DNA of 64,000 bases from Bolinopsis microptera (GCF_026151205.1 NC_087072.1:6434084-6498083); one strand, 5' to 3'. Counted from the stretch's first letter, positions 1 to 13,800 are shown. Program-made: numbers and translations. The notes: generated by a model not told the origin, from the letters alone.

Positions 1-1838
1 CTTTTCTGCCATTTCCTTGACCAAAATATCACAGTTTAGATTGAATTTGTTACTGGACGATGCTACGAATTGTCCATTGTTAATGGACTGACCCGGCGCA
101 CGCGGCACGCTACCTTGAAGCTTCGTGCCTCGAGCATGATAATATTCCGAGAAAAAAAGCAGCGGGCTACTTCGAAGAAATTAGACTTATATCATCCATC
201 AATGCTATGAAAACTTAAGCCTTTGATCACCAGGCAAACAAATGGTTATTCTGACATGAGCATTTAAGAAGTGCCACGAATGATTACACTCTCTCAGTGT
301 TAATTGTTATTAGTTATACCTTACCAGTGCCAGATATTTCAAGAAAAGATATCATGTAAACGTAGGAGATAATCTGAAACCGGGTTTAATTTATTTCACC
401 ATGTTACTATATACTGTAATGCACGGAATTTTTTAAAAGTAAGACAAAACACCAAACACAGCTGATTGATAAACATTTTAATCATTAGTTGAACAGTCAT
501 CATAAGCTTTATGGAACAAATTTTGATTTATGATAGCGCTCGATTTACCACCAGTTTTAAAAGCGCGCGGCACCCCAAAAATTAAATTTATTATTGTCAT
601 ATGCTCGATCTTTTTTAAATGTTAAATTCATATATTTTGTTTGTTTTTATTTTGAGAAACTAAAACGTGCATTTTTGTATCACGTCGTCATGACCCCCAT
701 TGTCGTTTCATTTCACTAAGTGTATGTATTGTGACTACAATACAGCCGTGACTACTATACGATACAGCCGCGCGCACTCGTGCGCGGTGGGTCTACAACG
801 TATGATCACAAGTGCATTGTATTTAATTGGGACTGGCGTCAGGCGTGGCAGCTAAATTTGTGATTGACTTAATTTAATTAATTTAAATTCGAAAAAATTA
901 AAAACGACACTCAAGGTTCGCAAAATTAAAAAAGGAAAAAATTGTTTTTTGGCTGTTGGCCAGATTTTTGATTTTTGTTTCATTGGACATTTTTTTGTTT
1001 CATAATGAATCATTACAAAAAGTTAAATTTGTTGTTATGTACTACATATTACTCAACACCAAACACTGAACACTAAACTTTTTGGTTCTGGTCCGGTTTG
1101 AATCAAATAGTTTTAAATTTATAATCCCGGTCTTAGCTTAATGCGTGCACCAGGCAGCATTTTTTCCAGGTTTGGTTCTATCCAGGCCTAAAACGTTTTA
1201 TCATTTGTTTCTTTCATGTTGCGACGTTTTCTATACTTAATACTGCACTGGGCGGTGCCCAGTCTGTCACTCCGCCATATAATGTATATTAAGGATGCTA
1301 TACATTTCCATCAGGCATCATATTAAATGTAGTGTTGAGTTAATGTTGGTGGGGAAATATTTATTATATACTTTTTCACATAGTGCGATGATATTTTGTA
1401 GACATGTGTGATGATGTCATATATTTTACTTTACTTAACTTTTACTTTGAGTTAGTGCAGTGCAAAATTTAACAGATGGCTGAGCCTGAGGAACAAAAAT
1501 GCTGGAACTTCACCAGCTCCATACAGTGGTAGATTGTGATTGGTTTTAAACATTAAATTTTAAACGATATTCAAACAATATATACATTCATTCAAATCAA
1601 GTGTTGCAATTGGCTTGTTCTAACCAGAGCCCTCTCGCTTGGAGTAGCGCGCGACTGCTGAACGGCAGCACAGGAAACAAGCGCGTCATGCAGTATGCAT
1701 AGACTCATGGCTATGTGAAGCAATTGGCAGAAAACAAACACAGGTAAAGGAAATGGTCATTTGCTACCGATATCGATGTTATTTGAAATATCCACAATCA
1801 AATATATACACACTTTAGGGTTCAATTTTCAAACACAT
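1..1838. other. AT-rich stretch with dispersed repeat fragments, no gene seen
   Basis: No convincing coding exon is visible. Three short stretches recur elsewhere in the window. Around 670-800, a segment with a GCGCGCACTCGTGCGCG palindrome and a TATCACGTCGTCATGACCCCC block recurs inverted near 37640-37735. A stretch at 1243-1276 resembles the terminal repeat at 37531. A stretch around 1625-1715 (CCAGAGCCCTCTCGCTTG and GCATAGACTCATGGCTATGTGAA) recurs in direct orientation near 38588-38656. This is best read as old transposon or MITE remnants. Confidence 0.5.
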
Positions 1839-2235
1839 CTACTCCGCGCCGTCATAGGGGCAGGGATGAGGTTTTTGTATACTTCTGATAGATAGGGGTC
1901 TCGAATACTTGTTGTACAATGTACTTGTTGTACTTGTTGTCCACCTTCTTGCCTCTATGGTTACTCTGTAACCATGTAGAGCAATAAGAGTCTTCTTTCT
2001 TTTGATTGGTCGGCGGCGACTGTAAGCCTTCCTTGCGGTGGCTTTCACAACGCGTCCCCATTCTCCAACTCCTGCTGTTATATACCATACTTATATTATA
2101 TGATAGATATCGACAACAGACTCCGAGAGTCTTGAAGTTCTGTTACCACCGCCCCTGGTGCATTATGCAATGTTCCTGTAACGTCACTGTAGACCACTCC
2201 TCTGTCGTTGTTTTGAGTGTCCAATCCAAAACCAA

Positions 2236-2862
2236 ATCCTAGGGTACACGAGACGTGGAAGCTGTGAGCGTGTTAGAGTCTGTTAAGTGTTAGAGTCCTA
2301 GGGTTACACGAGACGTGGTAGCCTGTGAGCGTGTTAAATCCTAAGGTTACACGAGACTTGGTAGCCTGTGAGCGTGTTAAATCCTGGGGTTACACGAGAC
2401 GTGGTAGTCTGTGAGCGTGTAGACCGCTCCTCTATCGTTGTTTTGAGTGTCCGATCCAAAACAAAATCCTAGGGTACACGAGGCGTGGTAGCCTGTGAAC
2501 GTGTAAAATCCTGGGGTTACACGAGACATGGTAGCCTGTGAGCGTGTAGACCGCTCCTCTATCGTTGTTTTGAGTGTCCGATCCAAAACCGACTCCTAGG
2601 GTACACGAGACGTGGAAGCCTGTGAGCGTGTTAGAGTCTGTTAAGTGAGTCCTAGGGTTACACGAGACGTGGTAGTTTGTGAGCGTGCTAAATCCTGGGG
2701 TTACACGAGACATGGTAGCCTGTGAACGTGTCAAATCCTGGGGTTACACGAGACATGGTAGCCTGTGAGCGTGTAGACCGCTCCTCTATCGTTGTTTTCA
2801 GTGTCCGATCCAAAACCAAATCCTGGGGTTACACGTCATGCGGGGGCCTGTGAGCGTGTTAG
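2236..2862. repeat. Complex tandem (higher-order) repeat, about 11 units
   Basis: A roughly 44 bp unit, with core TTACACGAGACGTGGTAGCC then TGTGAGCGTGTTAAATCCTGGGG, is repeated about eleven times with small variations. It is interleaved with a second module of about 50 bp (GACCGCTCCTCTATCGTTGT, then TTTGAGTGTCCGATCCAAAA) seen at about 2420, 2550 and 2780, and once more diverged near 2200. The alternation gives a higher-order repeat. Reading frames on the minus strand run through it only because the repeat lacks stops there; nothing suggests coding. Confidence 0.85.
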
Positions 2863-3608
2863 TTTCCTGTGGAAGGTGTTATTTGCCTGAGGGAAAAGCG
2901 GTTATGCTGCGGTTCTAAGGTTAGTAGAGGCTATTAGAGCCTTTCCTTGATGTAAAGATGGCTAGTCCCTTCCTTTGCATAGATTAGAAACACCCATGCA
3001 CCTCCCGTTCGAGCCACCCACCACACACCGCGTGGAGGTTCGGTGAGGTTTTTCGTGGGGTGAGCAATAAGAGTCGTTCTCAAGATTGCAAATCTTATCC
3101 TCGTTCTCACATGTCTTACCACACAACAATATGAGGTGCGCTGATTGGTTTGCTGGTTTTCTTTGGACTGACGCCCTCATTGCGGCAGTATCGAGATAGC
3201 CCGACCACGGTCCGCGGACCACGGTCCGCGGACCACTGTCTGCGGAACGTGGTCCGCGGACCACTGTCTACCAGATCATATTACTGTATTTAAATAACAG
3301 TATCCCCTGAATCAAGCAACAGGTGTTTGTGAATAGTTGATTGGTTACCAGATCATATGAATGGTATGTATGGTATCTTGGATGCAATTAGTTACGACTA
3401 GCATAATTAATTGTAGCGTAGTAAATTACTGGATCAAACTATTGATTACGATTCAAATGTGGTCTCTCGGATATAATTAGTTACGAATAATATTGATTGC
3501 TCAATGAAATAAATGATTACAATTAAAATGTGGTATATAAGTCGTTCATTTTTGGTGAAGTATTATCAGTTGCCATCATCAACAACAACAACTATTCCAA
3601 TTCCTGAC

Positions 3609-3917
3609 ATGGTACTCTTCTGTCTAATGGACGAAATTAATGGACCCACCGCCTCCCTAGAGAATGCTCGAGACTTCCTATTCCAGAAAAACCTCCTAAA
3701 GAGCTCCATGTCCTGTCCTGGGTGTAATGCATCTATGTCCCTGGTTCCCTGCTCGTCCTCGAAGTCTCCAGATGGACTGATATGGCGCTGCTCCCCCTGC
3801 AAGAAGTACAAGAATATTAGAACAGACAGCATCCTCTCTGGACAGAAGCTCGCTCTCAAGACCTTCATACAACTGCTGCTGAAGGGTTCAGCGTTGTCTC
3901 TATCTATCGTGTCTTGA
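3609..3917 (+). pseudogene. Merlin/IS1595-type transposase, N-terminal fragment
   Basis: The reading frame from the ATG at 3609 gives about 102 residues. It contains a zinc-ribbon-like CPGC motif, then WRCSPCKKYKNIRTDSILSG, then an LALKTFIQLL helix. This order (CxxC, WRC..C, IR.DS.L, helix) is typical of the N-terminal region of ISXO2/IS1595-like and eukaryotic Merlin transposases. The frame stops at 3917, before any catalytic DDE domain could be encoded. No continuation was found in the other frames inside the element, so this is a truncated relic. The longer upstream start at 3513 adds unrelated sequence. Confidence 0.6.
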
Positions 3918-3929
3918 GGAGTTGGTGGA

Positions 3930-4190
3930 ATGGAGTCCGGGAGTTGATGCTCAGGACAAAGCTTTGTTATCTTTTTTGTAGTAGAATGTAGGATCCCATC
4001 GAGGACTGAAGATTCTCGGTGGACATTCATAACAACGCAGTTGTTACATTTGGAGCGGACACGAGGAGCATGAGCAAAGGAGTTAGCAAGACCTCCGGCA
4101 TCAGAAGATGCTACAGGGTCATGAGCAGCGCATGATATACCAGCATGCCTCTTGTTGCAGAAAACGCAGAAGCTTGGGTTGGCTCTGGAG
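3930..4190 (-). pseudogene. Cys/His-rich (PHD-like) protein fragment inside the Merlin-like element
   Basis: On the minus strand an open stretch reads with CVFC, H, C..H, CNNC and C..H pairs (FCVFCNKRHAGISCAAHD, then KCNNCVV, then LCPEHQLP). The spacing recalls zinc-binding fingers of the PHD or extended-PHD kind, but no family is certain. Beyond about 3920 the same frame is simply the antisense of the transposase fragment, so the real stretch ends there. It may be captured host or transposon sequence. Confidence 0.3.
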
Positions 4191-4412
4191 ACGATGAGGG
4201 TGGTCCGCAGACAGTGGTCCGCAGACAGTGGTCCGCGGACAGTGGTCCGCGGACCAGTGGTCGGGCTATCTCGATACTGCCCTCATTGCAACGGGACTGT
4301 CAGCTTAAACAAAATAAAATCATTTATTTCAATCAGCCCATTCTTATTTTCTTCTTTTTTAAAAATTCGGGGGCCACTGATATTTAATTGTAAGTATAGT
4401 GTATACAATGTA

Positions 4413-4594
4413 CAGTAAAACCCCGATTTAATTCCCCCGATTTACAGCAAACCCCAATTTACTGCAGCCATTTTCTTCCCCCAAATAGGGCATACATAAT
4501 TTGCATATAATCAAAACCCTGATTTATCGCAAACCCCGATTTACAGCAGCTTTTTCCTTTCTCCCAAACTCTGCAGTGAATCGGGGTATTACTG
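4413..4594. mobile_element. pogo/Tigger-type MITE
   Basis: The terminal inverted repeats are CAGTAAAACCCCGATTTA at the left and TGAATCGGGGTATTACTG at the right. They are flanked by TA dinucleotides at 4411-4412 and 4595-4596, the target duplication of Tc1/mariner-pogo elements. The interior is only about 150 bp and has several CCCCGATTTA sub-repeats. It is non-coding. Confidence 0.8.
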
Positions 4595-4801
4595 TACATG
4601 CATATATTGTGATTCAAGACGAAATGATCCCAATTTACCGGGGATATTTGCATTTTTGAAGATCCCAGTATATCAGGGCTTGGCTGATAAGAGAATCTTC
4701 ATTGGTTCTAGCTCTTTTATCCCTAAATTGTGTTCAATAATACTATTTTCAATGATTATTCAAATCAATATATTGAGCACAACCTCGTTTATTTTTGTTA
4801 G

Positions 4802-7800
4802 GAAATGTATCAACAATTAAGCATTAGTGGTGGAATTTCAAAAGAGTCACAGAGTCTTGATATGGATCACAGTAGATATCTCATCGATTTGCTTCAGGTA
4901 TGCACCATACGTAGTTTTTTTCTCTTCATATGAGCTTTCATCCTTTTGAATTTAGAAAATTCAACAACCAATTCTTATACTGTCATAAATTCCCAGAAAG
5001 CTGAATTTAAAGCCAAGATGAGCTTATACTATCTTAAAGAAAGCGGTAAGTAATACAATAGTTAAATTTGATTTTGAGATATAACAAAACGTATCGTTTC
5101 TTTTAACATACCATTGATAATGGCTACATCAAAAGACAAATGATATGCAGTAGTTTCACCTCTTTGCAAAATGTACATTAGTTTAGCTCATTTGTAAGTT
5201 TTCAAACATACCTGACCCTAGGTGAAAACGACAAAAAGGAAGAAGAGATACTCAGTAAACAAACAAATTTTAATGATATAAACGATGCAAACGATGCAAA
5301 CGATATAAACGACCTTTACAATTCATCGCAGATGTACTGTAAAAACTTAGAAAAGCAGGTACCTTAGGGCCAATAAATTTGGTTCACAATAAATTTGGTT
5401 ACCATAATTTTGGTAACCATAATTTTAGTCAAAAATTTCGCAAATTTTTAGTCTACAACAATTTTAGTCACATTTTTCAACTTTTCGAGACCATTTTCCA
5501 TTCCATTTGGAAGAACGAAAAATTTAGTCTACCCCGTCTGAGCATTAAAGATTATCATTAAGCTGCAATGCATTACTCAGGAATTTCAATAACATCAGAT
5601 CCAGAGTTTGTGACTCTGTATCACTAAGTTCTTCAGTACACTGTTCAGTTCCTTTTTCACCCTTTTACGACTTAACCATTTTTGTCGGTACGACGTATTC
5701 TATGTCGAGATGATCCTTCAGCCGTTTCAACAGAGTATGCATTGGGATGGATCGATTAAAAATGTAACGTCCAAGAGGAGCTCTAACCCGTTAAGTGCAA
5801 TATGACTTTGGTACGGTTTTGTGCAGTAGGAATGTAAGCTTAATAACATTCATGTCATATTTGCTCTACTGAAATTTTTGTCTGCTCTAAAATCAGTCAC
5901 CGAAAAATTTAGTCTCATGAAATTTGGTTTACAACAATTTTAGTCAAAAGTTTGACTAACTTTATGGTAGACTAAATTTGTCGTTCTTTAAGGTAATTTG
6001 TTTTGATTTTTAAAATTATAAACAGTTTTTCCAATTTGTTGTTGTCTAATTTATCGTATGAGCACACATTGGAATTCGGATCTATATCTTAGAGAAACCA
6101 TGGAATTATTTTGAATACATAGATACAGTGACTAAAAATTCCCTTTTTATAAATTTATGAAAATTCCACCCATAATCTCAGTTAAATGATAAGAACGTTG
6201 AGATAAGAAAGATCCAACTTGGTTCTGAGGAGATTTCCCGTCACAATGAAGCGATGATGGAGGAAATAAACCACCTTAATAATAGACTTGAAATGTACCC
6301 AAAGACAATTAAGGATCTTAAAGCAGAAATTGAAAAACTCTCTGAAAAGGTTTGATTTAACTTCATTACTTGTAACTCAACTTCGTTTGAACAGAAACAG
6401 CGATATATATATCATTACATTATTAGTTGAATATTTAGTATTCGCGGTTGTTTCATCAAGCATGATCACGGAGTCTTGAGCCATGAGGTTGAGAATTAAA
6501 TTTCGACAAAAATACAATTTAATGTTATGTATTGATTCATTGAGCTAATTTTGCATGCAATGTACCATTGTATTCGTCTTGCATGAGATTCAGTGTATTT
6601 TCTTGTCAGCAGATAAACTCGTAATTATGACGACTCTAACTAGGTCGGTAAGCTGGAGGCACAAAAGAAGTTCATGGAACAGCAAGCGTTACAGAACGAG
6701 GCCAGGGTAAGACCCTTAATTCTTGTAACTGAGCGACAAATCTTGGCACTCAACCGTCACTTAACTGTGTAATGTCACCTGTTTAATAAATCCAGAACTT
6801 TTATCCATGCTCTCAAGTCACACTATTTAGATGTAAACGTAATATTATAATGCTAGGTAAAGTCTGTCCGGTGAGTAATAGTGATGTGCCACTCAGATCA
6901 TATTACTTTATATTAATGGCAGTGTGTACTAGGGCCCCTTTATTCTATACTACTAGAGGACACAATTAACCATAATATTGTTTTAACCATAGGGTGAGTT
7001 GCTCTATTAGTTCAGTTGAAGTGTACTCGATCTAATGATAGCTATGATCATTACTTATACAGGCTTAACAAAAGAGTTACATCAAAACTTTAACATGGCC
7101 TGGGTTAATGATCTATAACTTTCAGCTGCAACAAAGTCACTCAGTCCAACAAGACTTGCACCAGTCACACATCTATATCAACCGGCTCAAGAGATATCTT
7201 GATTCTTCCAGTGCCATGGTTAGTTAAAACTGTTATTTATTCTCGATCCACTTAAATTATAGTGATTCGTACAAATCATTGATTGTCTGCCGGTTCTGTT
7301 ACATATAACCAAGACTTCAAATCCCTTATTGTATAATATAACAGACATATGACTACAATTATTCCTTTAAAGTTGGTGGTGTACCTAATAACCTCGGAAT
7401 AAGCTTTTAATATGCATAACAATATAACACAGCTTACACCTGCTCCCCATTTACATCTGAACAGCTGTTTAATGGAGAATCTCCGCTTCATGAGCTGTCA
7501 CAAAACTGTCAGTTTGATACCAGTGTAAATGTTGATCCCATGTTTTACACTCAGGGAACTGGATCTCCCCCTCCTCCGGTCCTCCTCTTGGACAAGACAT
7601 CACAAACCACTTCAACTGGTAGCACTGATAATCAGGACCAGGTCAGGACCACCTTCAATTACATTCCTGAGGAGATTTCTCTAGATTCCTCTATAATCAC
7701 TTTAATTTCTCGCGCTTCTAATTGCATGTCGTTATTGCCGTTATATTTTGACACAAAATACTAAGTACGCTATAGCTATATTGTCTCATTTAAAAACTGA

Positions 7801-10800
7801 CAGAAACTTTATCTCCAGACTGATTAGTTCGTGTGCCTAATTAAAGTAATTACTCTAATTGCCTTCTTCCCAGGTACAATCAGCGCTGAAAGATCAATCT
7901 CAGACGATCCGGGAGCTCAGATCTGATTTGATAGGTCTGAGGAGATCTTGCTCTGAGTTTACTGCTTTAAATGGTAAATATATTTGAACTGATTATAGCC
8001 GTTTTAACGAACATACAAATTTCTTATTCGTATAAATTCATTCCTTGAATTGTAGAGTTAAGGTTGAATACTTTATAATCTAATGAATGTATTTTCTGCA
8101 GATGATCTGGACAAATTAAGGGACTTGTTTCAATCAAACAGTGGTTCAGCTGATGAATCTCTACATGAAAACGGTGTACATAAAAATGGTGTACAACAAC
8201 CTGAAGATCAAACTACGCCCATCCCTATACAGTTCTTATTGAACGTAAGTCTTTACGGTTTTGTAATGAAGTAACTCTAATATTTTGCGAATTGGTTAAA
8301 CTAGTTAAACATTTTGCTCGCTAATGTTCCAGTTACATGGTTATGAAATGAATGGATCATTAGCAAAATTAATTGTCCTGTACTTCAAATTTACAAAACT
8401 GTCATATCTTTGGGGCGGCACCAAACTTGAGCAGTTGAGATGTTGAGTTGGTTATTGGCTTAATTTTTGTTGGGTTGTTGAAGTTACTGTTACATACCAG
8501 GATACTTTCAAATATTTGTTGGTCGTTTAATTGAGTAGAGTCACAATTGATCATTGTGGACTTTACAATGATTATGTCTGGATTCACAATAAAAGACTAG
8601 ATTATTAAGTTTAGCTGCAAAATGATCAATAAATGTTAGGAATAGATATAATATCATAATAAGAAAAAAGACATCGCGACTTTTCACCCTGTATAGAAAT
8701 CGTCAAATACAATACCTATAATCTCAAAAATTGTCAAATCGACAACTTTTACTAAGTATAAATCTGAAAAATACATTCATAAAGCTCTGTCCGACTCATT
8801 CTATTCTATCCACAACAAAAATAAAAGCGTCTATTCTTTGATCATTTTCTCGAGAACAGCTGTGCTTGCCTCAAGTTCAGGGATAGACTTTAGGCACCTG
8901 TTTGTATCCAGAACCAAACGTTGGAGAAGCAGATCTTTCTCGAAGAGTTCCTTCCTGGAAGATTCCCTGATATTGATACAGTTAGCGTTCAGTTTCAGGA
9001 GCTGTTCTCTTGCAACCTGAACTTTCTTCTCCCAGGTTTTCTTCTGGAAATTTACTTTAGAAAGAATGTTGTCCAATTTGTTCATCTCAGTTTCATAGAT
9101 CTTCTTAACCTCCTCCTTTTCGTTTTTGTTGTGTTCCACCTCCTTTTCAAGTTCTTCGATCTGAAGTTTATGTACTTCAACTGGGTCACATTTCTTCTCA
9201 ATATTCACTTTCTTGGTGCAAAGTTTAGCTTCCTGGAACTGCAGTTTCTGCTTGGCACGTCTCTGGTTGTCGTAATCTTCCTCCTGTTTCTTCTTCTTCT
9301 CCTCGTGATCTAGTTTAAGATTTGCTACGTTGCTTTCTAAATTTTTGTTCTTTTCGTTAAGAGCTGCGCTTTCCTCTTTCAAGGACTCCAGATCCAGTTG
9401 TAGCTTCTCGATCTCAGCCGCAGCTACTCGTTTGTCCTCGATAGTCTTGGTTCTGGTATCCTCGGTCTCTCGGTCGATAGCTCTCTTCTGAAGTCTGAGT
9501 TCTTCATGGGTTGCTTTCAGTTGATCCAGTTCAGAAGACATGTTGGTGTTTTTAGAGTGATTTCTAAAGAGTTAAGGGGTTAGTTATGGTAGTATGTAAT
9601 CAACTCGAAGTTTAGAAAAAAATAGAAGGAAAATAAATTTGTTAACTAGACAATTTAATAATAAATGTCTAAAAGTTTCGAAAAAAGAGCACAAACAAGA
9701 AAACTGAGTTGTCCTGTTGTAAATGACTGAATCAGATATGATGTTGTTTATCCCCCACCAAAGTATTTATACTTACGATAATTAATCGATCAATTATAAG
9801 ATAAGTTGTCATTTCTTCGATTAAAACTTCTCGTCTTTCATCTGCGATAATTCTCTTAATTGAAATAGAAACATCAAATTTCAATCCCATTAATTAATAT
9901 CAATGAGCTTTATTCGAATCGGAGCCTTTACCTCATCGATTTAGTTAGTTAGTTTAATTTATTTTCTATTAAAACTGCGATAGACAGAAATGAAATTATT
10001 CACTTAATTAAAACAATTTAACAATGAGTCTATATACTTATTACATAGCGTTGTATGCAACAGGAGAGCGGAATTGGAGAATTAATTTGGAGAATTCAGA
10101 TGAAACGAACTTGAATGTATTTTCGCATAAATGAAATCGGTTAAAATGGTTTGAACAATGAATAATCCTTTGAATACCGAATAGCCATAGCCTGATACTA
10201 TCTTACCACCCGATGTGTGTTCGTTTGTGTCAAGATTTAGTTTGTGTAAGAGATATAATCATCTCACTGGATTTATAATTAATTGAATGGGACTGTTTTA
10301 AAAGGGATCTTTAATAGTGTCAGCGATCAGGTCATTTGTACATATAATTCTATCAAAAATGTGATAATTTCTATGGCGTGAGTTTTTCTATGGCAATTTC
10401 TATGGCGACTCATTCTTACCATTCATCATTAGCCATCAGTGCAGTTGACATTCGTAGTTGTTGGGTATATTTTCAACGAGTTCTTTTAACTATCACACTG
10501 CACGAGTGAACATTTAGGCCATTTCTAGCATCTATTTTTAATTCATGAATAGAAGTTAATTATCTTCTTAAATTATCATATTTGAGATATTTCACATGCC
10601 TCTGTATTAATGATATTGGTGATTGCATTAAAAAACGCCCAAAAACAGTCCGGGCAAACGATTTTAAAGCCAATTTTTTTATTTCGGCCGCCTCTCTGAA
10701 AATTGAACATCTCAACCAGCTTTTTAAAAGTGCAAAGCGTCATATATTTCGAATTGATTACTATTCACTTCCGATCACATTTTTCGTGACCAATTTTTCT

Positions 10801-13800
10801 TAGCCTTTATCGTGAATCAAATAAAATGTATAGAAAGTTCTTTGTATGTACAATGTATCATCATATGTAATGTCGTAATGGCCGTCACTTCATGGGGTGA
10901 AAACTTGAGTAGATTACATCACCATAATATATCCCTTTATATTAAAGACGCAATAAAACTATCGGACCACGACGCATGGGAATTGGGAACTTGCCACCCC
11001 ATGGCAACCCGCAACATATATAACATGTTTCTTACTTTTATGGAGCCACATTATTAGATTATTTATGGTTGAATTGAATTATTCGTTCGTGTTTTTTAAC
11101 GCATAACACTATAACATCCTTAAGATGGAATTATTGGTTCTTTCTCGTTTCGATACAGTTTTTGTTATTCTTCTTGAAGTATACTCAAATCAAAATTATT
11201 ATCAATAGTATTAGTGATTGATAGCTCATACAATATTACCCATGAGCCAAAGTGAAGCGATCTCTCCAAGATGAGGTAAAAATAACGTTGTCGGTAGATT
11301 GAAAGATTGTCGGTATACATGACATTATCATTAGTTCATGATATCAACTCCCAAATTTTCAGTCACGTGTCAGTCATATGTCACGTGGGGTGAAATAGAC
11401 TGTGCCCACGTGCACTTTACTCACGATCTGCTTAACTATGTTACACTTTACACGTTTAGACACAAAACCAGTGCTCCAATACTGAAAAATGTCACGTTAC
11501 CATCGGCAAATCGTTTCATATCCAATCTGCCATGCTTCTAATCGATTTAATGCGTCTGTTTCGATTTATTTCCAATATTGAAGAGCACCTGTCTCTGACG
11601 GAGATTGAGATTTGATTTCGTCTGCATTGATATCATGGACCGTTTAGCGAGTCCCGGCTTTTAGCAACTTTTCTGTTATTTTACTCGCGCTACCACTCAC
11701 GTTACTACTAACGCCTACTGTGACCGAGGCAATAATCAATAATTTCCATCAGATATTCCAGAATCCAGCACGTGAGAATTGTAGATTTGCGTATCGTGAC
11801 GGTGTCTATTAATTTCTGATGTAATTGTAACGGCGTACTCAATAGTCATCCCATAATTATACCTGGAAATTCTATTAAAGAGTTGACTGATTTTGTCTTG
11901 TTCCGAGGATTATTGTACCAACGTAACGCATTGTCTAGCGGATGTGATATCTCTTGCCTTGTACTGATACGCTCTAACTGTTACATTGTTTATATCTGTA
12001 ACAGAAAATCAAATCCTCTGTCCAGTGTTCACGTGATCCTCAAGTATCTCTCAGTGGTTTGTTCACAGTTTTAAAGATGTTGCTTACCAATTCTTTTATT
12101 CTCTGTCTATTTTCTGACTGTAGACTGAGACACCTAACACTTTGATCTTCTACCACAGTGTTGTTTGTCAAATAGATTGAAAACCATCCAGTTCTCATAA
12201 TCATTCAGATAACAAAGGATAATTTCCCCGGAGGTAGAAAACGACGCTCACCAACATAATACAATAATGTAATATATATTTAGAGATTTAGACGCAGAAG
12301 TTTGCCTGAATACTGATGTGCTACGAACGACTAGTCACTACAGTCGGTTGGAGAGGTGGGATCGTCTTCTTGCTTTTGTCTTTCTTGATGACAGTATAAT
12401 TAGACTAATGTCTGTGATCGCTGTGCGAGAATTTCAGTTTTGTACTTTTCCGGTTCGTGCTTTTGACCTGTACTGTTTTCTTATCAAGGATAATATATAA
12501 AGGATATCGTGAATATTCATACATGCTTCAAATATCTCACTCGAATATGCCGCAATCCTTCTCGACAACTCATGATTTCCGACTCATGATCCTTGTTATA
12601 GTTATCACAGAGCTTCGTGAGCAAGTTCATTTAACCTCATGCAATTTCGGTGAGCGTATTAACTTAATTAATTTCCTGATCTACTGTATCAAGTTTCCCG
12701 TATCTTGGTAACAGCAGCTGCTGCTGCTTTAAAGCATCATTTAACAATGAACGTGAGATATCACGCACCTTTATAATTGATTTGCCACCTGGTAACTGCA
12801 AGTCACCTTCATTCCATGAAATTAAGGTGACCTGAAGTTGCCATGAATGCCATGTTCGATGTTAAATTAATTTTCAACAATATCTTCTGTTGTTTCCACA
12901 AAGTCCACAAAAATTTGTCAAATTTATTCAATATCCTAAAACAGAAGCCGTTCAAATAGATATAACTATATAATATGCTAATAAGCCTTTTACAACGATT
13001 TGTAAAATCATTATCATTCTCATTCTTTAATAAGACGTCCTCAAAGTAAGTCAATTAGCTGAAAACTTGGACCTCATTGAACTGTTGAATCACTCGTTAG
13101 TCGTTACTCGTATAATGAACATTTGCTGATCAACAATCAGACATTTGAGACTCTCCATGTTAGTCTGCTTAGTACGTTCCTCACGAAGTAACAGGTAAGT
13201 CACAGTCTGTTACCCCCACAGTATGTTACCCCCACAGTCTGTTACCCCCATAGTCTGTTACCCCCACAGTCTGTTACCCCCACAGTATGTTACCCCCACA
13301 GTCTGTTCCCCCCTCCCCCTCACATTGGACCTACTCAAACATTGTCTCTCACTACTTATTAACACTTCTTTAAAATGTCTACAAACGTCTAATAGTAAGA
13401 GACATTGTCTAATATCCTTCAACACTAACAACTTAACAAGTATTGTTGCCACAAACTTGTCCCAATTGTTTCTACTCTTTTGTTGCCTGCTTTTTAAATT
13501 AAGAGGGTTGCCAGTCTTCACTAGTTTTCACTATAGTCTAGAAAGTTTCTGAGTTAATACTTTTAGTGCGCGATTCTCGTGGCTTCGTAACCCTAATGTC
13601 GACCATACCTGTCACAATCAATTAGGCAAATTGCAGTTCACAATCCTTGCTAACAAACGAAGTTTGTCACTAATTTCTCAGAATTAAGAAATTACAACCC
13701 TCTCTTCGTAATGTGTCGCTAAAGTTTTAATTATTGATTTAACATTAAATTCCAGCGAGCACATAAATTAGACGCCCTATGTTACCATCCTGCCCTCTGT

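Larger units (their letters stand above)
3176..4290. mobile_element. Merlin-like DNA transposon remnant with long inverted repeats
   Basis: Arms of about 90 bp at 3176-3268 and 4198-4290 are inverted copies: both contain GGCAGTATCGAGATAGCCCG followed by several GTGGTCCGCGGACCAC-type palindromic units. The interior holds a transposase N-terminal fragment on the plus strand (3609-3917). It also holds a stretch on the minus strand (about 4185-3930) that reads as a cysteine/histidine-rich peptide starting near FCVFCNKRHAGISC. The Merlin assignment rests on the zinc-ribbon fragment, which resembles IS1595/IS1016-type transposases. The DDE catalytic part is absent, so the element is non-autonomous. 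Confidence 0.6.

Noticed and set aside
2377..2734. Repetitive minus-strand open frames (SQATMSRVTPGF-like)
   Set aside because: They are a by-product of the tandem repeat in a stop-free frame.
3566..3920. Minus-strand frame opposite the Merlin transposase fragment
   Set aside because: The plus strand carries the recognisable zinc-ribbon sequence, so this part is antisense shadow.
8402..8587. Minus-strand 61-codon frame just after exon 9 of the kinesin-like gene
   Set aside because: No domain, promoter or splice support.
8838..9313. Plus-strand frames of 60-130 codons opposite the coiled-coil gene
   Set aside because: They mirror the low-complexity coding strand and have Leu/Phe-rich, non-protein-like composition.
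13223..13552. Plus- and minus-strand open frames of about 90-109 codons
   Set aside because: They exist mainly because the 16 bp minisatellite lacks stops; no protein features.
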